Shown here: positions 8,531-16,406 of the stretch, in pieces
Numbering within the stretch: the first letter of the stretch is position 1
Layout of the letters: each line of letters begins with the position of its first letter
Source: Streptomyces sp. NBC_00344
GTDB lineage: Bacteria; Actinomycetota; Actinomycetes; Streptomycetales; Streptomycetaceae
Direction of reading: 5' to 3'
DNA length: 64,000 nucleotides
Assembly: GCF_036088315.1 (NCBI RefSeq)
Contig: NZ_CP107996.1
Span: 6,933,001-6,997,000 of the forward strand
The notes under the pieces: generated by a model
What the model saw: only the letters and a program-made list of their open reading frames with translations
Databases searched by the model: none
Told to the model about the DNA's origin: nothing
Translations under genes and position numbers: made by a program

Positions 8531-9178
8531 TCAGCGGCCGCCCCTGCCGGCCTGGCGAAGCCGGTCGGCATTGTGGGTGATGGTGTCGATGCGTGCGGCG
8601 AGGTCGGGGTGGCCGGCGAGGTGCGTGTGGGTGTCGGCGAGCGGCTTGATGAGGTTGGCGGCGTCGTCGTCCGCGAGTGCCTCGGCAAGGTTCGCCCGGG
8701 GCGTGTGCGCCGGCGCGGGGAGGTCGGTGAGTGCGGTGATCTGGCCGGCGAGTTGTCGCAGGTCAGCGGCGTTGTCCCGGGCCCAGGCGGTGACGCTGCG
8801 GTCGGCGGCGCGGTCATCGCGGGTGGCTTGTACGCGTTGTTCGCCCGTGCTGCCGGGAGCTCCCGGGCGTACGCGGAGATAGCGCCGCTCAGCGGCTTGC
8901 CGGCTGGCGACGCCCAGGGGGTGGGCCAGGTCGGCCCAGCTGGTGCCCGCGTCACGGGCCGCTTCGATGAGTCCGGGCTCCCATCCGGCGAGTTGCTCGC
9001 GGAGTTCGCGCAGCATGAGCAGGGCAGCCAGGGTCTCCTCCGAACTGGCCTGAGTGCCTTCTGGGCGTGCCGGAGGCCGGGCGTTCTGGGCGCTGCGGAC
9101 GGCTTCGTCGATCGCGTCCAGCGCTTCCGCGGCTGCGAGGAAGGAAGGGGGGTTGCTGGAGGACTGGGATGCGTTCAC
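8531..9178 (-). CDS. rheA: RheA-like repressor of hsp18 (HSP18 transcriptional regulator)
   Basis: This encodes about 215 residues from GTG 9178, with GAAGAGG just upstream. An ATG at 9226 would add 16 residues but lies inside the operator, so I prefer the GTG. The sequence is helical and includes ELREQLAGWEPGLIEAARDA, GTSWADLAHPLGVASRQAAE (helix-turn-helix-like) and EALADDDAANLIKPLADT. It matches proteins named HSP18 transcriptional regulator. In S. albus, RheA represses hsp18 and senses temperature itself. Its place divergent from an Hsp20 gene across a TGTCATC-N5-GATGACA site supports the call. Confidence 0.75.
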   Translation of the reverse strand: MNASQSSSNPPSFLAAAEALDAIDEAVRSAQNARPPARPEGTQASSEETLAALLMLRELREQLAGWEPGLIEAARDAGTSWADLAHPLGVASRQAAERRYLRVRPGAPGSTGEQRVQATRDDRAADRSVTAWARDNAADLRQLAGQITALTDLPAPAHTPRANLAEALADDDAANLIKPLADTHTHLAGHPDLAARIDTITHNADRLRQAGRGGR

Positions 9179-9194
9179 GGGGCCTCTTCTCAGT

Positions 9195-9213
9195 TGTCGC
9201 CCTTTGGGTGACA
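9195..9213. promoter_or_regulatory. second RheA-type operator, imperfect
   Basis: TGTCGCCC (9195-9202), a TTT spacer and GGGTGACA (9206-9213) form an inverted repeat with one mismatch. It has the same TGTC...GACA outer arms as the neighbouring site. It lies between the repressor GTG and the main operator and could be used for autoregulation. Confidence 0.5.
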
Positions 9214-9220
9214 CTGAACT

Positions 9221-9239
9221 TGTCATCGTCTGGATGACA
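9221..9239. promoter_or_regulatory. RheA-type operator TGTCATC-N5-GATGACA
   Basis: A perfect 7-bp inverted repeat with a 5-bp spacer sits in the divergent promoter region of the repressor and hsp20 genes. It is identical to the operator described for RheA of S. albus (recalled from the literature). Repressor binding here would shut both promoters at normal temperature. Confidence 0.8.
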
Positions 9240-9304
9240 TGTTACAACAGTGGCACACGAAGCGCATTGGCAGTTTCTGCCAGACCTGTGGAGGTGTTTT
9301 CGCG

Positions 9305-9739
9305 ATGTTGATGCGCACTGACCCGTTCCGCGAACTCGACCGGCTTGCCCAGCAGTTGACGGGCGTGACGGGTACCTGGTCCAGGCCCTCGGCGATGCCG
9401 ATGGACGCCTACCGGGAGGGCGAGGAATACGTGATCGCCCTCGACCTGCCCGGTGTCGCGAAGGACGCGATCGATATCGATGTCGAACGCAACATGCTCA
9501 CCGTCAAGGCCGAGCGCCGACCGGCGGTGAAGGCGGACGACGTGCAGATGGAGCTCTCCGAGCGGCCGCTGGGTGTCTTCTCCCGTCAGCTGGTGCTGGC
9601 CGACACCCTGGACACCGAGCGCATCACGGCCGACTACGACGCAGGGGTGCTGACGCTGCGCATCCCGATCGCCGAGCGCGCCAAGCCCCGCAAGATCTCG
9701 ATCGGCGGGCGACCCGCGCACACGGAGATCGGCGTCTGA
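9305..9739 (+). CDS. hsp18: Hsp20/alpha-crystallin small heat-shock protein (Hsp18-type)
   Basis: The 144-residue product starts at ATG 9305, with GGAGG about 10 nt upstream. It begins [17 protein letters not shown] and carries the alpha-crystallin domain at about 35-130 ([17 protein letters not shown], then the C-terminal [11 protein letters not shown]). It acts as an ATP-independent holdase for unfolding proteins. It is divergent from the RheA-like gene with the operator between. A terminator hairpin follows at 9768-9813. Confidence 0.93.
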   Translation: MLMRTDPFRELDRLAQQLTGVTGTWSRPSAMPMDAYREGEEYVIALDLPGVAKDAIDIDVERNMLTVKAERRPAVKADDVQMELSERPLGVFSRQLVLADTLDTERITADYDAGVLTLRIPIAERAKPRKISIGGRPAHTEIGV

Positions 9740-9767
9740 GAAGCCGGCTCCCCGGCCACGCCGACGC

Positions 9768-9813
9768 CGGAGGACGGGCATCGCTCCCTGTCCCCTTCTG
9801 ATCCCGTCCTCCG
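9768..9813 (+). terminator. hairpin terminator after hsp20
   Basis: CGGAGGACGGG (9768-9778) pairs perfectly with CCCGTCCTCCG (9803-9813) across a 24-nt loop, about 30 bp after the hsp20 stop. There is no T-tract. Confidence 0.6.
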
Positions 9814-10019
9814 CGTTCCGTTCCGCGCACCAGGTGCGGAACCCGTCCGCCGAAACCTGCTCACGCCCCCGGGCTACGGCCTCCTCTGCGGCCGCCCGTC
9901 AGCGCACCCGAGCCCAGGCGCGACAGCCCAACCGGCATCAGCCGGGACGGCAGACACGAGTGCCAGTAACCCTTCCTGGCAGCAAAACGCCCTTGAATGA
10001 GAAAGGCGATCACTCCGCT

Positions 10020-10454
10020 ATGTTCCCGCTGCGTGAACCGGCCGCCGCCCGGACGGACATGACGTTTCACCAGATGCTGGAAAGAGTCCGTTATGAAGGC
10101 GCGTATCCCACCCGAGAACATGCCGAGGACGTCACACGCGCCGTGCTGGCCGCGCTGGGGCGCCAGCTGACCGGTGACGAACGCGTCGACCTCGCCGCCT
10201 GCCTGCCCGTCGAGGCCGCCCTCGTCTTCACCGGCCAGATCCCCGACAGCCAGCCGCTCACGGGCTGGGGCTTCGTCAAGGACCTGGCCACCCGCACAGG
10301 CGGCACGCCGGCAACCACCCGCTGGGACACCGGGGCCGTCCTCTCCGCCGTCGGCCACCTGGCCGGCCCTGGCCTCATGGACCGTATCCTTGCGCAACTC
10401 CCTTCCGGATGGGCGCTGCTCTTCGGCCGCGCGGAACTCATTCAGGCAGCATGA
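10020..10454 (+). CDS. DUF2267 domain protein
   Basis: This encodes 144 residues from ATG 10020. An ATG at 10059 (MTFHQMLERVRYEGAYPT) would give the domain alone and is a fair alternative. The body (AEDVTRAVLAALGRQLTGDE, then LPSGWALLFGRAELIQAA) is the helical DUF2267 repeat. DUF2267 proteins are small and helical, often near stress genes, and of unknown function. The C-terminal LLFGRAEL peptide recurs in a fragment at 12728. Confidence 0.8.
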   Translation: MFPLREPAAARTDMTFHQMLERVRYEGAYPTREHAEDVTRAVLAALGRQLTGDERVDLAACLPVEAALVFTGQIPDSQPLTGWGFVKDLATRTGGTPATTRWDTGAVLSAVGHLAGPGLMDRILAQLPSGWALLFGRAELIQAA

Positions 10455-11089
10455 CCGTTTCGGGCGGGAACCTGTAGCGGCAGCTGCTGTGTCCGGGGCG
10501 GATTTGAACGGTACGGGGGCTCCGGCGGGGACGTCGGAGCCCTGTCCGCGTCGACCACCCACGACTCCAGCTCGACCCGCACATTCGCAGGTTGCGCGCA
10601 GAGTTCGGGCAGCAGGGTCACTGGCTGACGGGAGCACCGCTACTGGCGACTCTTACTGGACCACGGTCCTGTACGTGGCCGGATCCGCGAAGCCGACTGG
10701 CACCAGCCGCAGCGAGGCAGATCCTTGCCCTCGTAGCACCCGGCCCACCCACCGCAGACACACAGGGCGTCACCGTCGGCCTCGTTTGAGGGCAACGGAA
10801 CATCCGTGGGCTGGTTGGGGGAGTCGGCGTCGAAGTGCCGGAGCTTCTCGTGTACTTCCTGCGCCCACCCGCGGTACATCACGCCGACAAGGACAGCTGC
10901 CACAGCGCCGCCGGTGCCAGAAGGTGAAGTGGCGAGGGCATGCACGTCAAGTATGACCGGGAGCAAGATCGGGAAGTCACTCGCGAACTGGGCAACCGGG
11001 CGTCGCGAGGGTTATAGAAAGCGGTAGGCGCGCCTGCGTACGAGCTGGGCACGCGCGATCTACCTCGAGCCGTCTAGGGAGTGATTTTC
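10455..11089. other. mostly non-coding stretch before the first sigma gene
   Basis: The small doubtful frame at 10640-10879 is the only candidate gene. The last 130 bp precede the sigma-factor gene and should hold its promoter, but I see no convincing -35/-10 pair. Confidence 0.4.
10640..10879 (-). CDS. possible small cysteine-rich protein
   Basis: This frame encodes 79 residues from ATG 10879: MYRGWAQEVHEKLRHFDADS, then an acidic stretch, then CVCGGWAGC and RCGWC. The pattern of five cysteines with charged flanks and GC-rich third positions looks coding in its first half. There is no clear ribosome-binding site and I recognise no family. It could be a chance frame. Confidence 0.3.
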   Translation of the reverse strand: MYRGWAQEVHEKLRHFDADSPNQPTDVPLPSNEADGDALCVCGGWAGCYEGKDLPRCGWCQSASRIRPRTGPWSSKSRQ

Positions 11090-11995
11090 GTGTCGTCCTC
11101 GCTGACCGCAGAGTCGTTGCCCGTACCGCCGGCTGAGACCGCCTCCTCAGTTGTCTCAAGCCCTGTGATCGGCGAACTACCGCCAGTCGAAGACCCGTTG
11201 AAGGTTGCGCCGAAGGATGCGCGGGCCCTGAGCAAGGTGTTCTTCGACCGGCTGCAGGTACTTGAAGAAGGCACGCACGAGTACCAGTACGCCCGGAACA
11301 CACTCATCGAGATGAACCTCTCCCTGGTTCACTTCGCGGCCTCCCGGTTCCGTAACCGGGGCAGCGGCGCCATGGAGGACATCGTCCAGGTCGGCACAAT
11401 CGGTCTGATCAAGGCCATCGACCGCTTCGACCTGTCCCGCGAAGTCGAGTTCACCTCCTTCGCGGTCCCGTACATCGTGGGCGAGATCAAGCGGTTCTTC
11501 CGCGACACCAGCTGGTCCGTCCACGTCCCGCGCCGCTTGCAGGAGCTGCGCGTCGACCTGGCCAAGGCGCAGGATTCCCTCTCCGTTGACCTGAACCGCC
11601 AGCCGACAGTGGCGGAGCTCGCCGCGCATCTGAAGCTGAGCGAAGAGGAGGTCGTCGAGGGGCTGATCGCATCCAACGGCTATACCGCCGGGTCGCTGGA
11701 CCTGCCCCAGGACAACAACCTTCAGCACCAGGGGCCCTCGGGCCGTACACAGGGCTTGGCCGATGTCGTCGGCGCGTGCGACCCAGCAATCGAACTTGTC
11801 GAGGACTTCCAGGCACTCGCCCCCCTCCTGACCACGCTCGACGAACGAGACCGCACCATCCTGACCCTGCGCTTCGGCCAGGAAATGACCCAGTCCCAGA
11901 TCGCCGCAGAACTGGGTCTTTCCCAGATGCACGTCTCCCGGCTGCTGACCCGAACGCTGACCAAACTCCGCAAGGGGATGCTCGCTCAGGACTGA
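11090..11995 (+). CDS. SigB/SigF/SigG family sigma factor (first copy)
   Basis: The product has 301 residues from GTG 11090, chosen because AGGGA (11076-11080) is well spaced to it. A GTG at 11081 overlaps that site. Region 2 is clear (LVHFAASRFRNRGSG, MEDIVQVGTIGLIKAIDRFD, VEFTSFAVPYIVGEIKRFF). Region 3 begins VPRRLQELRVDLAKA, and region 4 ends with MTQSQIAAELGLSQMHVSRL. This is a stress/differentiation sigma factor of the SigB/F/G class, normally controlled by an anti-sigma/anti-anti-sigma switch. The first 45 residues are acidic and Ser/Pro-rich. A close paralog lies 1.7 kb downstream in the same direction. Confidence 0.92.
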   Translation: MSSSLTAESLPVPPAETASSVVSSPVIGELPPVEDPLKVAPKDARALSKVFFDRLQVLEEGTHEYQYARNTLIEMNLSLVHFAASRFRNRGSGAMEDIVQVGTIGLIKAIDRFDLSREVEFTSFAVPYIVGEIKRFFRDTSWSVHVPRRLQELRVDLAKAQDSLSVDLNRQPTVAELAAHLKLSEEEVVEGLIASNGYTAGSLDLPQDNNLQHQGPSGRTQGLADVVGACDPAIELVEDFQALAPLLTTLDERDRTILTLRFGQEMTQSQIAAELGLSQMHVSRLLTRTLTKLRKGMLAQD

Positions 11996-12239
11996 GTTCT
12001 CTGCGCCGGGGCGAGGGCGTTGATTACCGCTGCACGTACAGGCCGAGGGCTAGTTCCTGCAGGCGCTGCGGACACACCGGCGGGGACCGACGTCGAGAGG
12101 GCCGACACCTCTCGTCTCGACATGGACAGGCGACTCGAGCCGGTGCTGCCGGTCAGTGTGCCGAGCCCGCGCGCCGTCGAAGCCACGCGCCGCGGTGACT
12201 CGCTGACCCCGACGCTACAGCCGAAAGGGGCGTCCGAAG

Positions 12240-12640
12240 CTACTTCCTGTAACTGCTCATCCACTCCCGGACCTCCTCCGGCGAGTGAGTGTGGCTTCCT
12301 GGATGCAGCCGACGTCGGAGACAATCTGGCCAGGGGGGCAGTAGCCGCACTGGAAGGCGTTCTCGTCGATGAAAGCCTGCTTGCAGGGGTGGAGTTGGCC
12401 GCTGCCGGTCAGGCCCTCGATCGTGGCGACCGTGGCGCACCTCCAGCCGGACCGCGAGGGTCAGGCAGGCGTTCTGCCTGTGCTCGTCGACGAGCACCGT
12501 GCACGCCCCGCAGGCCCCCGCGTCGCAGCGTTTCCTCGCCCCGGTCGAATCCAGGTGCTCGCGCTACAGCCAGCAGTGAGGTGACGGCGTCTCCAGCAGG
12601 AGGGCGCCCGGGCTGGCGGACAGCAGCCCGCAGGCAGGAC
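12240..12640 (-). pseudogene. 2Fe-2S subunit of a xanthine/aldehyde dehydrogenase (YagT-like), decayed
   Basis: Pieces in several frames read REHLDSTGARKRCDAGACGA then CTVLVDEHRQNACLTLAVR, IEGLTGSGQLHP, AFIDENAFQCGYC and HTHSPEEVREWMS. These are the two [2Fe-2S] motifs and linker of the molybdenum hydroxylase small subunit, in order. A TAG precedes REHLD, and at least three frame changes occur between 12300 and 12620, so the gene is dead. No large or FAD subunit is nearby. Confidence 0.7.
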
Positions 12641-12727
12641 TCCGACGATGTCATCGTCGGAGCCCCGTCATGTTCAACGCCGTCACCGCCAGCAGACGAC
12701 ATCGGACGTTCTCGGGCCGGGGACTGG

Positions 12728-12842
12728 TCAGGCGGCCTGGGTGAGTTCGGCGCGCCCGAACAGCAAGGCGTATCTCTCCTGGTACTGGGAGGGCTGGATG
12801 CCCTTGAGCGCGGACCCCACGATGGCGCTGTCCTGAACGTCT
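12728..12842 (-). pseudogene. C-terminal remnant of a second DUF2267 gene
   Basis: On the minus strand the frame ends QYQERYALLFGRAELTQAA and then stops. This almost repeats the end of the DUF2267 protein at 10454. Upstream of about 12842 no DUF2267 sequence continues. It looks like the tail of a deleted paralog. Confidence 0.5.
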
Positions 12843-12997
12843 GAACCTGAGTAGCGGGGCGGACGCATCACTGATGCCCGCTCGGGCTGGGGCGCGGGTG
12901 GGCTACCAGCCAGCAGACAAGGGTGTGGCCCGGCACGGGTGCCGGGCCACACACATCACACGGCCTCGGGAAAGCACGGCCGCAGGAGTCGCTGAGG

Positions 12998-13171
12998 TCA
13001 GCGCTTGAAGGTGTCCTTGGTCTTCTCCTTGGCCTGGCGGGCGTCGCCCATGGCCTGGTCGGCACGGCCTTCGGCGGTGAGACGTTCGTTACCCACGGTG
13101 CGGCCGGCGGCTTCCTTGACCTTGCCCTTGGCCTGCTCGGTCTTGGCCTGGGTCTTCTCGTTGGCAGCCAT
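12998..13171 (-). CDS. CsbD family stress protein
   Basis: The 57-residue product reads MAANEKTQAKTEQAKGKVKE, AAGRTVGNERLTAEGRADQ, ending KEKTKDTFKR. This is a typical CsbD: small, highly charged and helical, with K/A/E/G repeats. Bacillus csbD belongs to the SigB stress regulon; its molecular role is unknown. The ATG at 13171 is preferred because AAGG lies about 10 nt upstream. A GTG nine bases earlier would abut that site. It sits between the two sigma genes on the opposite strand. Confidence 0.85.
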   Translation of the reverse strand: MAANEKTQAKTEQAKGKVKEAAGRTVGNERLTAEGRADQAMGDARQAKEKTKDTFKR

Positions 13172-13279
13172 GTCACTCACACCTTGCTGTGGTCGACTTC
13201 AGGAACAACCACCGCCTCACCGCCATCGCCGCATCCAAACACCGCGCTCCGAAATCCACGCCCTGTAGGAACTGCGTAA

Positions 13280-13460
13280 GGGATGGGGATCAGGATGTTC
13301 GGGGCGCCCAGCCGGGCAGGCTCACCTCGTGGACCGTGATCATCGCTCTCATCGCCCTCATCGTTGGCTTCTTGGCTTCGTGATCCGTCCCACGAGGGCC
13401 GACGGTAAACGACGCGGCCGCCGGTACCGCTGGTATGCCGCAACCACCCAGGACGTCCAC
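13280..13460 (+). pseudogene. possible remnant of a small hydrophobic membrane protein
   Basis: One frame reads SWTVIIALIALIVGFLAS and stops near 13381. The next frame continues LLGFVIRPTRADGKRRGRRY then RWYA. Small Streptomyces membrane proteins often combine such a segment with a basic RRYRW tail. The frame change between the two halves suggests a broken gene. The evidence is thin. Confidence 0.3.
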
Positions 13461-13632
13461 CGCCGGTCTTCGACCTTTGCCCGCGGCTCGAGGGTGGCAG
13501 CAGACGCCCGGATGGCGCAGTTCTGACGGAACCCCAGGCCCGGCCCCCCTCGGCAGCACTGCGGAGGGGTTCTGCTCCTGCCACTGGTACCGAAGCTCGG
13601 CCGCAGAGCTAAGCTCCTTTGTCGGCGTACAG

Positions 13633-13657
13633 GTGTGAGACGGAGAGGCCCGGGTAG
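13633..13657 (+). promoter_or_regulatory. possible SigB-type promoter of the second sigma gene
   Basis: GTGT, a 15-nt spacer and GGGTAG lie about 58 bp before the ATG at 13715. The form approaches the Streptomyces SigB consensus (GNNT-N14-16-GGGTAY), with one deviation at the last base. This would make the gene part of a stress-sigma circuit. Confidence 0.35.
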
Positions 13658-13714
13658 ACGGCGCGTCGCGCGTGCAGATCCGTAGCGGTTGTCAGCTGGA
13701 GGAACACGATCACC

Positions 13715-14581
13715 ATGGCGATATCTGTAGAGGCCACGGCGGCAAAGACCGGTCTTCCGGCAACCCTCCCAGAGGTCACGGATCCGCAGAAGATCGCCCC
13801 GAAGGATGCCCGCGCGATCAGCAAGCTGTTCTTCGACCAGCTGCAGGTCCTCGAAGAGGGTACGGCGGAATACCAGTACGTGCGCAACACCTTGATCGAG
13901 ATGAATCTGTCACTGGTGCAATTCGCGGCCAACCGCTACCGCAACCGCGGCAGCGGCCAGATGGAAGACATCGTCCAGGTCGGCACGATCGGACTCATCA
14001 AGGCCATCGACCGGTTCGAGCTCACCCGCGAAGTCGAGTTCACCACCTTCGCGATCCCCTACATTGTTGGTGAGATCAAGCGATTCTTCCGGGACACCAC
14101 GTGGTCCGTCCACGTTCCCAGGCGCCTGCAGGAACTGCGTGTCACCCTCGCCAAGGCCAAGGAGGAATTCGCGACCACCCTGGGCAGGGACGCCACGATC
14201 GCCGAACTGGCCGCGTACCTCGAGATCAGCGAAGAGGACGTCACCGAAGGCCTCATCGCTTCCAATGGCTACACTGCCGGCTCCATCGACCTGCCCATCG
14301 AGGGAGGCAGCGACGCCGGTCCCAGCACAGCCGGCCGCACCTACGCCGATATCACCGGCAGCTGTGACCCCGGTATGGAACTGGTTGAGAACCTGCACGC
14401 ACTGGCCCCCCTGATGGAGACCCTGGACGAGCGCGAGCGTGCCATCGTGCAGATGCGCTTCGGCCAGGAAATGACCCAGTCCGAGATCGGCGCGAGCCTG
14501 GGAGTGTCCCAGATGCAGGTCTCACGCATACTCAGCCGCATCATCACCAGGCTCCGCGACGGTCTTCTCACCCAAGACTGA
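13715..14581 (+). CDS. SigB/SigF/SigG family sigma factor (second copy)
   Basis: This is a 288-residue paralog of the protein at 11090. They share APKDARA(I/L)SK(L/V)FFD, LQVLEEGT, NTLIEMNLSLV, the same region 2 (MEDIVQVGTIGLIKAIDRFE) and the region 4 helix-turn-helix (MTQSEIGASLGVSQMQVSRI). The N-terminus is shorter and lacks the Ser/Pro stretch. A ribosome-binding site GGAGGA lies 11 nt upstream. The copies differ throughout the region 3-4 linker, so the duplication is old or they came separately. Confidence 0.92.
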   Translation: MAISVEATAAKTGLPATLPEVTDPQKIAPKDARAISKLFFDQLQVLEEGTAEYQYVRNTLIEMNLSLVQFAANRYRNRGSGQMEDIVQVGTIGLIKAIDRFELTREVEFTTFAIPYIVGEIKRFFRDTTWSVHVPRRLQELRVTLAKAKEEFATTLGRDATIAELAAYLEISEEDVTEGLIASNGYTAGSIDLPIEGGSDAGPSTAGRTYADITGSCDPGMELVENLHALAPLMETLDERERAIVQMRFGQEMTQSEIGASLGVSQMQVSRILSRIITRLRDGLLTQD

Positions 14582-14832
14582 CCTTGCCCAGGCCGCCCCG
14601 CTGTAGTGAACCGCGCTGTTGCCATGCGGTCGGCGCCGTCGATGTAGGACGACAAGCGCGGTGGCGTTACAGAGCGCCGGCCGGCGACCCGGCCCTCACG
14701 CGACGCTGAGAACCCCGAGCGAGAGCGGCTCTGAGGCGCGGCCGCAGTGTGGAGCACGGCTCGTGCTCGGACTTCAGCCGACCCAGTGCCGCATCAGGCA
14801 AGGTTCGCCCTGGGCGGCGGCACGCCGACGGA

Positions 14833-15039
14833 ATGACACTCGTCGTCAGCGCGCGTCAGGGAGCTGTGCTGGTGGCTGGGCGAGTACGCGTCCGCGAGAG
14901 CGATGACGACGAGGGACAGCGCCTGCTGCGGACCATCCGCCGGGGCAGCGGGCCGGCGGTTACGTGGCGGCAGGTGAATCGGCCTGAACCCGCCCCGTAC
15001 TGGCGTACTGGAGATCCACGAGTCGGGCTCTGGTCATGA
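14833..15039 (+). pseudogene. N-terminal fragment of an IS630-type transposase
   Basis: The frame from ATG 14833 includes RVRVRESDDDEGQRLLRTI and RRGSGPAVTWRQ. It resembles the start of Streptomyces IS630-family transposases (DDDEG.RLLR..RRGSG..VTWRRAQ). Resemblance ends at about 14980, where the helix-turn-helix should continue, and the frame stops at 15039. No inverted repeats were found. Confidence 0.5.
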
Positions 15040-15290
15040 GTGGAAACGTCCTTCGGAAGTTCCCAGCGCGGGCTCCGCGTGGCGCATGGCCAGCGGAAGC
15101 CTATGCAGCCGAGCGACGTGGTGAGGGGATTCCCGCCGAAGTGGTCATGGACTTGGAATCCGACTCGTTCCTTGTCGTCCTGCCCGAGTAGCTCCCAGTC
15201 ACCGCGGTCGCCTGAGAAAACTCCACATCCCTTCCTGCGCGCGAAGGCTTCCAGTCCTATTTCCGGGTCCTCAGTCACGCCGCATACCCT

Positions 15291-16310
15291 GTGGGCATGC
15301 TGATCTATGCCCCGGTGGCACTGCTCCTCCTCCTGCTCTGCGCCCGGGTGCTGGGGGACCGCCGCCGGATCGGCAACGCCGTTCTGTTCGGGCTCCTGCT
15401 CGTCCTCGCCCTTGCGGCGTGGCTGATCGAGCTTTCCCGGGATCATCCCGTCCTCGCGAAGCATGTCGCGGTAGCACTGGTTGCCCTGCTGGCGCTGGGC
15501 GTAGTCACGCTTGCCTGTTGCCTGCTGGCCAACGGAGTGGTCATGGTGCGCAAGGAGGGGGCGAGCCCGGGGAATCTGCTGTCCCTGCTCTCCGGGACAG
15601 CACTGGTGTGCGTGCTGTCCCTTCTGGTCACAGCGGCGATCACGCAGCAGCGCACACTGCTGGTCGTGGCGGCGACGGCTGCCGCACTGTCGAGTTACAT
15701 CGGTTTCTTGTTCCTCTGTTATCTCGTGTATGCGTTTGTCTACGGACAGCTGCACATCACCCGCAAGGCCGACTATGTGGTGGTTCTCGGATCGGGTTTG
15801 GTCGGCGGAGCGACGCCGCCGCCCTTGCTGACGAGCCGGCTCGACCGGGGCCGCAAGGTTTACGAGCGCATCGCGGCACGGGGCCGACGGCCTGTACTTC
15901 TCGTCTCCGGTGGGCAGGGGCCCGACGAGGGGATACCCGAGTCGCACGCCATGGCCGACTACCTCGTCGAGCGTGGATTCCCAGCCGCCGCGATCGAGCG
16001 CGAGGACCGGTCGACGAGCACCGACGAGAATCTCTGCTTCAGTGCGACGATCATGGAGAGAGCAAATCCGAACTACCGATGCGTGATCGTCACCAGCAAC
16101 TACCACGCCTTTCGCGCTGCCGTGTCCGCCCGCCGGGCAGGGGTAAGGGGGCACGTAGTGGGCGCGCCGACGGCCGCATACTTCTGGCCCAGTGCGACGA
16201 TCCGTGAGTTCGTCGCACTGTTTGTCCTCTACCGGCGGACCAACCTCGCCGTGTGTCTGATCCTCCTGCTCGGTGGTTTCCTCGTGTGGTGGCTCAGGCC
16301 CCTTACATGA
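15291..16310 (+). CDS. YdcF/SanA-type (DUF218) membrane protein
   Basis: The product has 339 residues. Five or six hydrophobic segments fill residues 1-155. A DUF218 domain follows at about 160-310 with ADYVVVLGSGLVGG, LLVSGGQGPDEGIPESHAM, DRSTSTDENLCFS and VIVTSNYHAFRA. A final hydrophobic segment ends the protein. Such proteins act in envelope biology (SanA, ElyC), but the reaction is not settled. GTG 15291 and ATG 15297 are both possible starts and neither has a strong ribosome-binding site. The gene stands alone. Confidence 0.85.
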   Translation: MGMLIYAPVALLLLLLCARVLGDRRRIGNAVLFGLLLVLALAAWLIELSRDHPVLAKHVAVALVALLALGVVTLACCLLANGVVMVRKEGASPGNLLSLLSGTALVCVLSLLVTAAITQQRTLLVVAATAAALSSYIGFLFLCYLVYAFVYGQLHITRKADYVVVLGSGLVGGATPPPLLTSRLDRGRKVYERIAARGRRPVLLVSGGQGPDEGIPESHAMADYLVERGFPAAAIEREDRSTSTDENLCFSATIMERANPNYRCVIVTSNYHAFRAAVSARRAGVRGHVVGAPTAAYFWPSATIREFVALFVLYRRTNLAVCLILLLGGFLVWWLRPLT

Positions 16311-16406
16311 CCTCGCCCGCCTTACGCATCGCGAAAACGTCAACTTCGAGGACCCCTTCTGGGGCCAACCGGGGAGGGGATACCCTCACGTCTCGGTGCG
16401 TCGGCG

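Noticed and set aside
12020..12844. A 274-codon plus-strand frame
   Set aside because: It covers the minus-strand remnants of the 2Fe-2S subunit and DUF2267, which explain the sequence better.
14856..16343. A 495-codon minus-strand frame
   Set aside because: It is antisense to the YdcF gene and an IS630 scrap, with Glu/Gln-rich low-information sequence. The plus-strand gene has clear domains.
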